Of a DNA stretch of 57,232 bases, positions 25,469 to 36,000 are shown one piece after another (within the stretch, counting starts at the first letter, position 1; each line of letters opens with the position of its first letter). This stretch comes from Nitrospirota bacterium. GTDB lineage: Bacteria > Nitrospirota > Nitrospiria > JACQBZ01. The notes under the pieces were generated by a model that did no database searches, was not told where the DNA came from, and saw nothing but the letters and a program-made list of their open reading frames with translations. The translations under genes and the position numbers were made by a program. Where the stretch lies: the NCBI GenBank assembly GCA_016194285.1, contig JACQBZ010000064.1:1-57232 (forward strand), written 5' to 3'.

Positions 25469-27721
25469 CGCCGCCGGTTCGCCGGTGGGCAATTCGATGA
25501 CGACGGTCGTCCCCTTCGGCTCCCTGGATGCCACCCGGATCTGGCCGTTGTGATCATTGATGATCCGGTGCACGATGGCCAGCCCCAGTCCGCTCCCGGT
25601 TTTCTTCCGCGAGAAATGGGGAAGAAACAGCTTGTCGATGTCCTCCGCTTGGATTCCGATGCCTTCGTCTTCGATCACCACGGCGGCCTTGCGGTGGGGA
25701 CGGTCGAACCGGGTCGTGATCCAGATCCTTCCGCGGTTGGACATCGCCTCCACCGCGTTCTCGAAAAGGTTGACAAAGACCCGTTTGAGCTGTTCCCGGT
25801 CGATATTCAGGGAAGGCAGCGCGGGGTCGTACGAGATCACGAATTCAAGATCCCGGTGCGCGGAACGGTATAGGAGAATCACCTCCTGGAGGATCGAATG
25901 GATGTCGTTCGGCGACGGCATCGGGGCCGGCAGCCGAGCGAAGTTGGAAAACTCGTCGACCAGATGTTTGAGGCCCGCCACCTCGTTGATGATCGTGGCG
26001 GTCGATTCGTCCACGATGGCCTTGAAATCGGGTGACTGCTCGAAATATTTCTTTCGCAGCCGCTGGGCCGAGAGCTGGATCGGGGTCAGGGGATTCTTGA
26101 TCTCGTGGGCGATGCGCTGGGCCACCTCTTGCCAGGCCGCCGCTTTCTGCCCCTTGATCAACTCGGAAAGGTCTTCCGCCACGATCACGAGGCCGACGTT
26201 CAGATCCTGATCGTCCTTCATCCGGGCCATGCTCACACCGAGCGTGAGCGGTTTTCCGGACACGGCGAGGTGCAGTTCCCGTTCGACCCCGTCCATCTGG
26301 CGGCTTTCCAACTCCTCCAACAGCTGAAGAAGCGGGGTCAGATTCAGGGCCTGGAAGGCATCGCGCGCCAGCTTTCCGGTGATCTCTTGCCCGTCGGTTC
26401 GGAAGATCTTTTCGGCCGCGGGGTTGATCGTTGTGATCCGCCCGTTCCGGTCGAGCGAGATCACGCCCGTCGAGATGTTTTCAAGAACGGTTTCGATGTA
26501 GGCACGGCGCCGGTCCAGCTCGGTGTTGGACTGGCGCAGCGATTGGTTGGCCTCTTCCAACTGAGTCTTGCTGATCCGGAGGTCTTTCGTCATCTTGTTG
26601 AACGATTGAACGACGAGACCCAGCTCGTCCCGCGCGCGGACGTTGATCTTGAAATCCAGGTTCCCCTGGGCGATGGCTTCGGTTCCTTCGGCCAGCTTCT
26701 GCAGCGGGACGGTGATGCTTTTGGCCAGATAGAACCCGAACCAGGTGGCCGAAAACAGGATGACGAAGGTGATCACGACGAAGGATAGGATGTAACTCTC
26801 CTTGATCGGATTCTTGAAGGCCTTGAGCTGTTTGTAATCCTCGAATGATTTCGTGATCTCCTCCATCTTGGAGGCCAATGCTTGCGGGATCAGGGTGTCC
26901 ACCACGAGAACGCCGACGATTTCATCCGAGTCCGGGTTGTTCGATGAGGCCCGGAGTGGAACCATCGCGCGGATCAGGTTGCCGAGATCGGTGGTCGGTT
27001 TTTCCACCGTTTCCTGCCCTCCCAACGCTTTCTTGAGCACGTCCGGGGACGGCGGAAGGAAAGCCCTCTCCGGGATGGCGGGATCCAGGATCCGGAGGGG
27101 TTGGGCGGCGGATTGAGCCGGGTAGAGCTCCAAACCCTGGAGACGGTATTCCGACCGTCGGGTCTTAAGCTGCTCCACCAGATCGGAGTGCCTTGCCGGG
27201 TCCAGGAGCGATCCCTCCTCGATCTGGCGGCCGATGATTCGAGAATAATATCGCGCCGTCTCCTCCTGCTGCTGGTAATAGAGCCGCGCGGTTTGAAGCG
27301 CGCCGTCCAGAGGCCGCTCGACCTGGATCGAGAACCAATTCTCGATGCTGCTGGTCAGCAACCCGCTTGCGACGATTAAGAGAAGGATGGTGGGAATCGA
27401 GGCGAAGCCGACGAAGGCGGCGATCAGTTTTCCCCGGAAGCCCGCGCCGAGGGTTTTCCGACGCCGTTCGAAATAATGCTTGATCAGGTTCCGGGATAAC
27501 AGCAGTCCCAACAGGACGAGAAGGATCAGGTTCAGCTCGAGCAGGGTCAGGACCAGGACGTTGCCCGGAAAGAAGGAGGGCGTTTCGATCTCGCGGAAGT
27601 AGAGCACCGTCAGGCTCACGGTCAGGGTCAAAAAACCAAGCGTGATCCAGACCGGTCGCGAGTGGGTGCGCTTTCTCTGTTCATCCAATGACGCTTCTGA
27701 CGCTTGTGATTCGGGTGTCAC
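25466..27721 (-). CDS. ntrY: Membrane sensor histidine kinase, NtrY-like
   Basis: This 751-residue inner-membrane kinase has transmembrane segments at about 24-42, 52-75 and 100-122. A periplasmic region follows, then another membrane segment near 310-335, HAMP, PAS (ENISTGVISLDRNGRITTINPAAEKIF), HisKA with the H-box AHEIKNPLTP at about 535, and HATPase motifs NLFENAVEAM, DEGIGI and GSGLGLAIV. It phosphorylates the NtrX-like regulator encoded downstream. The GTG start follows AAGGA. Its stop codon lies in repeat copy C, and copy D lies upstream. Confidence 0.92.
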   Translation of the reverse strand: MTPESQASEASLDEQRKRTHSRPVWITLGFLTLTVSLTVLYFREIETPSFFPGNVLVLTLLELNLILLVLLGLLLSRNLIKHYFERRRKTLGAGFRGKLIAAFVGFASIPTILLLIVASGLLTSSIENWFSIQVERPLDGALQTARLYYQQQEETARYYSRIIGRQIEEGSLLDPARHSDLVEQLKTRRSEYRLQGLELYPAQSAAQPLRILDPAIPERAFLPPSPDVLKKALGGQETVEKPTTDLGNLIRAMVPLRASSNNPDSDEIVGVLVVDTLIPQALASKMEEITKSFEDYKQLKAFKNPIKESYILSFVVITFVILFSATWFGFYLAKSITVPLQKLAEGTEAIAQGNLDFKINVRARDELGLVVQSFNKMTKDLRISKTQLEEANQSLRQSNTELDRRRAYIETVLENISTGVISLDRNGRITTINPAAEKIFRTDGQEITGKLARDAFQALNLTPLLQLLEELESRQMDGVERELHLAVSGKPLTLGVSMARMKDDQDLNVGLVIVAEDLSELIKGQKAAAWQEVAQRIAHEIKNPLTPIQLSAQRLRKKYFEQSPDFKAIVDESTATIINEVAGLKHLVDEFSNFARLPAPMPSPNDIHSILQEVILLYRSAHRDLEFVISYDPALPSLNIDREQLKRVFVNLFENAVEAMSNRGRIWITTRFDRPHRKAAVVIEDEGIGIQAEDIDKLFLPHFSRKKTGSGLGLAIVHRIINDHNGQIRVASREPKGTTVVIELPTGEPAA

Positions 27722-27746
27722 AAAGTTTTCCTTCTATGTCTATTTG

Positions 27747-27841
27747 TAGGGGCTCGCGTCGCCCCCTCCACCGGCCAAGCCGGATGGAGCCTCCCCCTCC
27801 CTGCCTGTCCGGCAGGCAGGTCGCTCGCCGTGCTCGCTGGG
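27747..27841 (+). repeat. Interspersed hairpin repeat, copy D (with nested palindrome)
   Basis: It runs from TAGGGGCTCGCGTCGCCCC through the hairpin CTCCACCGGC-caa-GCCGGATGGAG to CCTCCCCCTC. A 21-bp palindrome with arms CCTGCCTG/CAGGCAGG then intervenes before TCGCTCGCCGTGCTCGCTGGG. It lies between the DUF4390 and kinase genes, antisense to both. Confidence 0.9.
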
Positions 27842-27866
27842 AATCTGCATTATATATCCGGCCCCG

Positions 27867-28481
27867 CTACGGCGATCTACCCAGCGAATAGAAAGGCGCC
27901 GAATCCGCCCAAGGAGTATCCAGTTCCAGCGCAGGGATGAAGAAGAGAATGTATTCCAGGTAGAAAGGAACATTCGTCGCGCGCATCTCGGCTTTGATGC
28001 TGACGTAATAGGTATGTCGCGGGTTCAGGCGTACCGATGTTTCTATTCTAACATGATCGATCCGGGAGATCAATTGGGCCATTTCGTCAAAGGATTCGAC
28101 CGTCTTTTGGGTGATTTGCCCGTCCGTCCGGGTCGTGATCGAATACTGCTTTTTTAAGACATCGTATTTGATGGTGTGCTTGATCGTCTTGGAGAAGATC
28201 TCCTCGTCAAACCAGCCCGGCTGGCGCTTTTTCAAGAGAATGTAATAATAAAGGTCCTTCGGGATTCCGTTGTTGAGGTCCTCTTGCAGATTTCGGTTGT
28301 ACCAGCGGATCAATTCGGCCGAAACGGTCAGCGCGCCGTTGTCGATCACGGCGGCGGTCAGCCCGGCCATGCGCTCATCGCCGGCCCGGGCCCGAGGGGC
28401 GCCCCAGGGGAGGAGGACGAGGATTGCGGCCATGAGCCCGGAGAGGAGAAGACGTGCGTTGCAATTCCGGCCGGTCATCAT
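27867..28481 (-). CDS. DUF4390 domain protein, exported
   Basis: This 204-residue protein has a signal peptide at 1-33 (LLLSGLMAAILVLLPWGAPRARA). The mature domain has GALTVSAELIRWYNRNLQEDLNNGIPKDLYYYILL and a C-terminal FYLEYILFFIPALELDTPW, matching DUF4390. It is frequently encoded just before an NtrY-type kinase, so an envelope-stress link is possible (inference). Its ATG overlaps the stop of the TPR-peptidase gene. The true start may be the first or second of two consecutive ATG codons. Confidence 0.82.
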   Translation of the reverse strand: MMTGRNCNARLLLSGLMAAILVLLPWGAPRARAGDERMAGLTAAVIDNGALTVSAELIRWYNRNLQEDLNNGIPKDLYYYILLKKRQPGWFDEEIFSKTIKHTIKYDVLKKQYSITTRTDGQITQKTVESFDEMAQLISRIDHVRIETSVRLNPRHTYYVSIKAEMRATNVPFYLEYILFFIPALELDTPWADSAPFYSLGRSP

Positions 28482-29920
28482 GGATTCGCTCCCTGGACCG
28501 TTTGTTGCCAGTCCGACTGAAACGCCTCATAGGAAATCATGAACCGATCCGAAAAGGCCTCCGCGAAATTTTTCTGCCGACCGAGGTCTTCTAAAAGCTG
28601 TCGGACGCGGAACAGTCCGTATCGGTCTACGAGCGTCTTGACGGCCGCGAAGCTCTCGGCATAGGCGAGCGAGGCTTGGGCGTCGGAGAGCTGCTGGAAG
28701 CTTCCGTGCAGACCGGAAAGGGGAACCAAGGGGGTTCCGGACCGGATCTGCCGGTATAGGATTTGTTCGTGGAAGGATTCGCCTCCGCTTTCGAAATAGA
28801 CCGCCACGCCTTCGTTCAGCCAAGTCGGAACGTCCAGGCCGCGGCTCAGGCCGTGGACGACGGCATGCGTATATTCATGAAACAGGACTTTCTTGAGCAG
28901 ATCCGGATTTTGCTCGGCTCCGCCCATCGGAACGCGGATTTTTCCGTCGTAGATTCCCTTCGACCAGGAAGCGCTCCGTGTCACATCCTGAAATTGCTGG
29001 TCCGTGTAGAGGATCACCTTGATGGGTTCCTCGGGGTAATACGACAACGCCTGTCCGATGTCGCGGTAGGCTTCTTCCAGGTCGCGAAGGACCTGGTGGG
29101 CCGCATCCTGCTCCTCTCGTCCCTCGAATTTGACCGTAAAGGCACGGGAGGCCTGCTGCTGGAAACCGCCCTGGATTTTTTCTTCGCGGCGGACTTGGGC
29201 CAGATGCTGACGGAGGGCTTGGTCGAGCGGATCCAGATCGAGCCCCTTTTCATAATAACCGATCGCCATATCGATTTCATCCCGTTGATAATAGATGTCT
29301 CCGATGATTTTATAGGCGTCGGGCCGCTTCGGATCCAACTGAATCGCTTTCTTCAAGGTTTCGACGGCCCGATCGGGATCATTCAATCGATAATAGGCCA
29401 GTCCCTCGCCCACGAAGAAGTCCGGTTCATCGGATTCGAGCTGGACGGCCGCCTGGAAATTCAGAAGGGCGTCCGGATACTGCCGGCCGTCGAGTTGTTT
29501 CCAGGCCAAGTTCCCGATGGCCAGGGCGAGATTCCGCTGGATCGCCCGGTTCTCGTGGGCCCGTTCGTAAGCCTTGGCAAAAAGGGCGACTGCTTCGGAA
29601 TATTCTTCACGGTTGTAGTGCGCCAGCCCTTCATTGTTGAGTTGGACCGTCAGGAGATCGGGATCCGAGATCGCCCCCGCTTTCGGCGTTCCCTGTTTTG
29701 TCGAGGCATAAAGCGGCGGGTCGCCTCCCGGGTGCTGGGGCGATGGATTCCGGGCGGGCCCATTGTCCCGGACGGACGAGTTTTGGCCGGTTTCGGTCGG
29801 ATGGGTATCCGGCATCGAGAAAAAGAACGACCGGGCGATCATCAACACGAAAAGGACGGTGACCAGCCCGAGAGCCGCGATCAGAAAGAGGCCGGTCTTG
29901 CTGGGTGAAGGTTCGTTCAT
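28478..29920 (-). CDS. TPR protein with peptidase-MA-like metallopeptidase domain
   Basis: This 480-residue protein has an N-terminal membrane anchor (LFLIAALGLVTVLFVLMIARSFFF). About five TPR units follow (about 85-255, for example GLAHYNREEYSEAVALFAKAYE), then a zinc-peptidase-like domain with HEYTHAVVHGLSRGLDVPTWLNEGVAVYFE, where HExxH plus a downstream Glu match the gluzincin pattern. It is probably periplasmic and membrane-anchored; the substrate is unknown. It starts 9 bp after the BamA/TamA gene and overlaps DUF4390, so it belongs to the same operon. Confidence 0.82.
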   Translation of the reverse strand: MNEPSPSKTGLFLIAALGLVTVLFVLMIARSFFFSMPDTHPTETGQNSSVRDNGPARNPSPQHPGGDPPLYASTKQGTPKAGAISDPDLLTVQLNNEGLAHYNREEYSEAVALFAKAYERAHENRAIQRNLALAIGNLAWKQLDGRQYPDALLNFQAAVQLESDEPDFFVGEGLAYYRLNDPDRAVETLKKAIQLDPKRPDAYKIIGDIYYQRDEIDMAIGYYEKGLDLDPLDQALRQHLAQVRREEKIQGGFQQQASRAFTVKFEGREEQDAAHQVLRDLEEAYRDIGQALSYYPEEPIKVILYTDQQFQDVTRSASWSKGIYDGKIRVPMGGAEQNPDLLKKVLFHEYTHAVVHGLSRGLDVPTWLNEGVAVYFESGGESFHEQILYRQIRSGTPLVPLSGLHGSFQQLSDAQASLAYAESFAAVKTLVDRYGLFRVRQLLEDLGRQKNFAEAFSDRFMISYEAFQSDWQQTVQGANP

Positions 29921-29929
29921 GGGCTCAGA

Positions 29930-32836
29930 CTAAAATGCAAATCCCAGTGTGAAGTGGAACTCACCCGGGCTCTCCTTGACCACGACGGAGCAGGCCGGGC
30001 AGAGGTTTTTTTCGCGGTTCAGTTTGTATCCGTAGTCCAGCCGCAAGGGCCCCACCGGCGTGCCGTACCAGACGCCGGCGCCGATCGTGGACTTGAGAAG
30101 GTTGATGTCAACCTGGCCCGATTGTCGGAAGACGTTCCCTCGGTCGTTGAAGAGAACCAGACCCAAATTGCCCGGAAGAAAAATTCGAAGTTCGCCGTTG
30201 AACAGGAGCATGGCGTTCCCGCCGGTGAAGTCGACACCGTTTTTGGTGTCGTTCGGAATGATCGTCGCGCAGTTCTCTGCATCGTGGCACCGCGTGGGAA
30301 TAATGCCCACCTCCTCTTGGTTGTAGCCCCGTACGGTGCTCCGGCCGCCCAGATAAAACCGCTCGCTGGGCGGCAACAGACCGGTGGGCAGGGATTCCCC
30401 CACGAGGGGCTGCGTTTTCGTCACACCGAATCGATTCGAGACGCCGGACCGGGCCGAGACCGCCAGGACCATCCAACGCGTAATCGGAAAAAACCAGCTG
30501 GTCTGGGCCGTCGCTTTAACAAACTGGACCTGCGAGCCCAAGGTCATGGCGGCGGCTTGAAAGGCCACCGCGTTGATGAAGCCCGAGGTCGGGTTGAAGG
30601 GGTTGTCGCGGGTATCCCAGTACAAGGCCGGATTCAGACTGGCGATATTGGACCGTTTGTCCTCCGGCAATAATTCCACGCCTCGTTTGAACCGGTTAAA
30701 TTCAAATTGGTATTGCAGACTGCTCTTGATCGTCGGCGTCAGGTTCTTTCCCACGCCGGCCGTGCTTCCGATGGTCGTCAGCTTATACGCGGGGCGAACT
30801 TGGATCTGGTCATAGGCGCCCAGACGACCCTCCATCTGGTACCCGAAAAGCCAAGGCTCCAGGTAGGTGGTGGAATAGGTGCGTTCGATCGAGCTGCCCT
30901 CGGCACGCAGACTGAGGGACTGGCCGGTGCCCCAGAGGTTCCGGTGGGTCCACTGGGCAAAGCCACGGAGGTGTTCCACATCGGCATATCCCATTCCGAG
31001 ATCGAGCGTCCTCGTGGGATTTTCCTGGACGGTCAGCCGCATGTCCTTCACGGTTTCCTTGGTTTCGGGGTTCAGGGGCGTGACCGGTTCGAACCGGACG
31101 TTGCCGACGAAACCCAGTTGTTGAATTCGGCGGCGACTGATCTGGATGTGGCTTTCGTCATACGGATCGCCCGGCTTCACCTGGAGTTCCCGAAGGATCA
31201 CCGCATCCTTGGTGTAGGTATTCCCGCTCAAGAAGATCCGCCCGACCCGAACCTGCGGGTTTTCCGAGATCCGGTACCGGATGGCCACGCGGGTGCGATC
31301 CTCGGAGAAATCCAGTCGGGGATCCACCTGGGCGTAGACATAGCCGTTTTGGTGATAGAGGACCAGGATATCCTCTTGATCGACCCGGAATGGAATTTCA
31401 TTGTAGGGTCGTCCGGGACGAAGACGAATCGATTGCTGCAGCTGCTTCAGGGTCAGGGCCTGTTGGCCCTCAAATTGGACGTCCGCGACAAGGGTGCGGG
31501 GACCTTCCGCGATGGGAAAGAGGAGATAGGCGAGCGTTTTGGCCTCGTTGTATTCCACACGGGGTTCGATTTTAACGTCCTGGAAGCCCTGTTCACGATA
31601 CCGGGCCCGGAGGATTTTGACGTCCGAGTCCAGAAGATCGGGGTTCACGATTCCGCAGAAGAGGGTATTGCCGGGGCGTGTCTGGATGAACTCCTGGAGA
31701 CGATCCGCCGTAAAAAAGGTGTTTCCGATGAACAGAATGGTTCGCAGGCAGGCGAAATTCCCCGTATCAATCTTAAAGACCGCCTCCAAGGCGTCCTCCG
31801 CCGGAAGTTCCTGCCGGGTGTAGTCAACCTTAACGAAGGGATAGCCCTGGACGCGATAATAATCGACCAGGCGATCGGCGCTCGCACGGAAAACCGCATC
31901 GTCGTAACTCCGCTCCTCCTGGAAAAGCAGCAGGGGCGTCAGCTGGCTTTCGGGAAAGGGGCCGTTGCCCTCGAATCGGATCTTTAATTGCGTTCCGGCC
32001 TCAATGGGGATCGTGATCGTCACTTCGCCGGTGGTTTCCTGATACTGGATTTCTGGGGGACCGATGACGGCTTTTAAATAGCCATTGTTGTGATAAAAGT
32101 TTTTCAGCCGCGTCAAGTCTTTTTCCAGAACGTCGGCTTGGTATAATTCGCCGCCGGTTGACCGCATCGTCTTTAACCAGAGTCGGAAATTGGAATAGGC
32201 CGTGTCACCGATGAACTTTGTCTCTCGAATTCTAGCACGGCTGCCTTCGTTTACCCTCACCGAAACCTTGACCTGGTTCGTTTCCGGCACCTGGGATACG
32301 TCGGTGTCGATTTTGGCTCGAAAGTAGCCCTCTCGCTGGAGGAAATTGACGAGACGAGTAATCGAATTTTTCCACCGCTCCTCCGTGAATTCTTCGCCGA
32401 TCTGAAGACCCATAGCCTCCCGAATCTTATAAGGCCTGATAACCCAGTCCCCTTCGATCTGGAGATCGGCCAGAAACGTCTTCTCAATGAACTGATAAAC
32501 GATCGCGACGCCCCCTTCAACCGGAGATACATCGACAACGACATCCGAGAAGAGGCCGGTGGCATATAGGGAATTCAGGCTCTGGCGAATCATTTGGCCG
32601 GAGTAGGGAATGCCGGTGTGGATTCCCGTCAGCCGGCTGAGCGCTTCAAGCGTCATACCCACTCGGGAATTGACCTCCAGTGAAAGAATCGTTTGTCCCT
32701 CGAAGGATTGGGCGACGGCGTCGCCGGGCCGGACGACCGAACACAGTGTCCCTACAACCAAGATCACAAGACACCAACGCAAAAAAAAGAATCCGTCTCG
32801 TCGCCCTTCCCTGGTCTGTCCCGTCCGTGTCCGCAA
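29930..32836 (-). CDS. bamA: BamA/TamA-family outer-membrane assembly protein
   Basis: This 968-residue protein has a signal peptide (FFFLRWCLVILVVGTLCSVVRPGDAVAQS). A long chain of POTRA domains fills about 45-560, then an Omp85 barrel (about 580-968) with RFYLGGRSTVRGYNQEEVG and a C-terminal FTLGFAF ending in Phe, the outer-membrane signature. The POTRA region is longer than the five repeats of E. coli BamA. Placement directly after tamB favours a TamA-like role; BamA itself is not excluded. The start is TTG with GAGAGG upstream, just after repeat copy E. Confidence 0.88.
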   Translation of the reverse strand: MRTRTGQTREGRRDGFFFLRWCLVILVVGTLCSVVRPGDAVAQSFEGQTILSLEVNSRVGMTLEALSRLTGIHTGIPYSGQMIRQSLNSLYATGLFSDVVVDVSPVEGGVAIVYQFIEKTFLADLQIEGDWVIRPYKIREAMGLQIGEEFTEERWKNSITRLVNFLQREGYFRAKIDTDVSQVPETNQVKVSVRVNEGSRARIRETKFIGDTAYSNFRLWLKTMRSTGGELYQADVLEKDLTRLKNFYHNNGYLKAVIGPPEIQYQETTGEVTITIPIEAGTQLKIRFEGNGPFPESQLTPLLLFQEERSYDDAVFRASADRLVDYYRVQGYPFVKVDYTRQELPAEDALEAVFKIDTGNFACLRTILFIGNTFFTADRLQEFIQTRPGNTLFCGIVNPDLLDSDVKILRARYREQGFQDVKIEPRVEYNEAKTLAYLLFPIAEGPRTLVADVQFEGQQALTLKQLQQSIRLRPGRPYNEIPFRVDQEDILVLYHQNGYVYAQVDPRLDFSEDRTRVAIRYRISENPQVRVGRIFLSGNTYTKDAVILRELQVKPGDPYDESHIQISRRRIQQLGFVGNVRFEPVTPLNPETKETVKDMRLTVQENPTRTLDLGMGYADVEHLRGFAQWTHRNLWGTGQSLSLRAEGSSIERTYSTTYLEPWLFGYQMEGRLGAYDQIQVRPAYKLTTIGSTAGVGKNLTPTIKSSLQYQFEFNRFKRGVELLPEDKRSNIASLNPALYWDTRDNPFNPTSGFINAVAFQAAAMTLGSQVQFVKATAQTSWFFPITRWMVLAVSARSGVSNRFGVTKTQPLVGESLPTGLLPPSERFYLGGRSTVRGYNQEEVGIIPTRCHDAENCATIIPNDTKNGVDFTGGNAMLLFNGELRIFLPGNLGLVLFNDRGNVFRQSGQVDINLLKSTIGAGVWYGTPVGPLRLDYGYKLNREKNLCPACSVVVKESPGEFHFTLGFAF

Positions 32837-32851
32837 TCGTCCTCTCTATCA

Positions 32852-33047
32852 TAGGGGCTCACGTCGCCACCATTATCCGTGGGGGCCCGTGCGGCCACAC
32901 GGGAGGCTGGTCCTCCGATGCCCCCACGCCCCGCGCTCGGACTGGCAGAGCCAGTCCCTCGCTTGCTTCACCGGCGAAGCCGGATGGAGCCTCCCCCTCC
33001 CTGCCTGTCCGGCAGGCAGGTCGCTCGCTTTGCTCGCTGAGCGTTTA
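32852..33047 (+). repeat. Interspersed hairpin repeat, copy E (largest, composite)
   Basis: It begins TAGGGGCTCACGTCGCC, then has about 95 bp not seen in the other copies. That extra part includes hairpin-forming GGACTGGCAGAGCCAGTCC and a GGGGGCCCGTGCGGCC segment. It then resumes CACCGGC-gaa-GCCGGATGGAG, CCTCCCCCTC, the 21-bp nested palindrome, TCGCTCGCTTTGCTCGCTGAG and GTTTAC. The TAA stop of tamB (33045-33047) is the last part of the element. It occupies the tamB-bamA gap, antisense to both. Confidence 0.88.
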
Positions 33048-36000
33048 CCGGAACTCGAAATGCAATTTTAAGTCCCCCCCCATGTGGCCGAGTTCATCCC
33101 GCTGACCGAGAAGCGAGACATTCTTATTGATGGTATACTCCAGCTGGATGATCTGCTCCTGGGAAGGGTCCATTGTGATGGCGTACGTGACATACAGCTT
33201 GTTGTCCAGCAGTTGTTTGGAGACCGAAACCATGGGCACGCTTCCCGCTTTGTTGGAGGAATAATACGGATCCACCTCGATTCGATCGATTCCCGTGAAC
33301 GATTCGACCTCGTCCGTGATGATATTCTCGATCGCGGCCTGGGCCGCCAGCGCCGACGCCTCGGTGGTGCCGATCCCTTTTGTGGACGTCTCGACTTCCT
33401 TGCAGAGTCGGCGGAAGGTCAACAAACAGAGAATGTCGTTTTGGTCCGTTAACGGCGGGTTGGATGAGAGTGTGAGGTCGAATTTGTCGGCCGGTCCGAC
33501 GAGGCTCAGGTCGATGTCATAGGTCGTCACGCGCGTGGTGGCTCGCACATCCACGACGGGTCGAATCCGTTCCGGATTGACGAAATCGACCGTGCCCGAG
33601 ACGATCTTGAAATCATTGTGGCGGAACGAAAACGATCCGCCCTTGGCCTCCACCCGCCCCAGAAGGATCGGCCGGTTGACCGTACCCTTGAGCAACAGAT
33701 CGACGTCCAGCGGCAGCTTGGCCAGATTGTTTTTGATCCAGATATTGTTCCTTCCCTGGATTTGGATGTTCAGGGTGGTGTCTTTGAGCCACCACGGCAG
33801 CGGAGTGGATTCCTTATTATCCGGCTTGGCAAGGGCCAAGACCCAGGTCTGCCAGTCCAAACGTCGTTCATACTCGGCCCGGCGGATTTCAACCTCCCCG
33901 GACAGCGACTGAACCTTCGTGTCGCTTTGAAAGAACAGGGACGCATCGACGAGCGCCGTGAACCCCTTTAGGGGGTTGATCCGACTGCCCACCATCTCCA
34001 GATTCAAGGCGTAGTGCGCGGGAACAAACCGAACCAGATCGATCCGTCCGGCGGCCTGGAGCCGTCCGCCTCCAAACTCCGCATCGAAGGTTTCGAGGAG
34101 CACCTGGCGCTCGTTGAATGAAAAATTCACGGAGGTGATGGCGAGCGTCTGACCCAGCGAGGCGCTCTTCACCACCCCGTCATGGATGGTCAACCCGCCC
34201 CGGATTTTAGGATCCTCCCAACGATCCGTGATCTGAAGCGCCAGATAGGCGAGCCCCTTTGCGTAGGTGATCTCCTTCATGAAAATCCGGAACAGGTCCA
34301 GATCGGCCTCGCCGTTGATAAAAAAATTGTAGCTCTTGAACAACCTCAGGTCGCCGGAGACCGCCAACGTGGTGCCGGGTCCTTTGAGCTTCAGCGATTG
34401 GATCGAGACATTTCCCTGATGGACTTCGAGCTGAATGTCGCCGTCGTTCGTGACGACATAATCCGTAACATCCACCCCCAGAGAGGTCAAATGAATCGCG
34501 GCATCCGCCGTGTTCAACGCTTCCAGTCCCGCACCGCCGGGGGGATCAATCTGGCCGCTGGCCGTCAGGGTTCCGCTGGCCGTGAAACGATTCACGGCCG
34601 TAAGATTGGGAACGGCCGACCCGAACCACGGCTTGAGATCCACATTGTCGAGAGAGAGAGCGATCCGGTAAGGATGGCCGGGCGCCCAGTCCATTTCGCC
34701 GGAACCTCTCACCCCCCTTGTCAGTTGAAAATCGGCCGTCAATCGATGGTTTTTGATCTCGGCCGTGAGGCTTCCGGGGCCCAAAGACTGATTCTGATAG
34801 ACGACGTCCAGGAACGACAGTTGCGTTTCAAATCGGGGGTTTTGAAACGGGCCGGAGCCGCTGATCCGGCCGGTCAGCGGTCCCCGAAAAACCGCGAGGT
34901 TTTTCATTTCCGGTTCGAAATCCTCCAGTCGGGCCCGCGAGGTTTCGGCCGAAAACTCAAACTCTCCATTAAACCCGATCGAACCCCTTCCGGTCAGTTC
35001 CGTTTCGCCTTTCTGCGCGCGTGCCTCTTTGAAAACGATCCGATCACGGGTCAGAACCAGTGTGACGGTTCCTTCATCAATCGACTGACCATAGAGAGAG
35101 CCCGAACCGGCCTGAAGATGGGCCTCGAGCCGGAACTGCGATGGGACACCTTTGACGGTGAGATCCCCCGTCGCCGGAACATCGATCGGCAATTCCTTTG
35201 TAAAAAGGGCAACGACTTCGCGTGGAGCGCCATGACGGATTTTTGCGGCAAGGTCGAAGAAGGGGCCCGGTCGGCCGTCGGCGGATGGATCAAACGAGAC
35301 AAGCCCTTTGATCTCGTAGCGGGCTTGTTTCTCTTGAAGGATGGCCTGTTTGAATCGAATCGTCCGGTTTTGATAGAGCAGATCCGATTCGACCGCGTCA
35401 AAATGCCGGCCTCGTAACTGAACGTTGTGCATTCGGCCATCCCCTTTGAAGACGGGATCTTTCAGGGTTCCCGTCACTCTTCCGGCCAGTTTAAGGCCTC
35501 CTTCGATGAGAGGAGAAGCGGCGAGGGAGGTCAACTCGCCCATGTCGCGGCTTTCCAGAGTGGCCTCGAGCGCGATCGGTCCGTCGGTTTGAATCTGCCC
35601 TTGGACCGTCAGGGAAGATCGGTCCGTGCGCGCGATCGTTTTATCGAGGGAAAGGATTCCGGAATCGATCTGAAATCCGGTCGAGGCTTCACGGAGTCGG
35701 GCCAGCAGGCCGATCAGCCCGGCCTTCGATCCGGCCGAGGGTTTTCCAGATGGTAAATCGGCAGGGCCTCCTTCTTTATTGACCAGATGCACCCGGCCTT
35801 TTCCGGAGAGGTCTTTTGGATTAATACGCATCTCTTTGATCCGGCCCTTCAGATCGACGGCTCCTTCAAGACGCTGGGAAGACGGATAAGCTTCGAAGCC
35901 CAGAATGGGAAGAAGGCCGGATGGATCTAATCCGTTGAATTGGAGCGACAGACCGTACGGGATCGGTCCTCCGGGCTTTGAAATTTCGGTCATCGACACC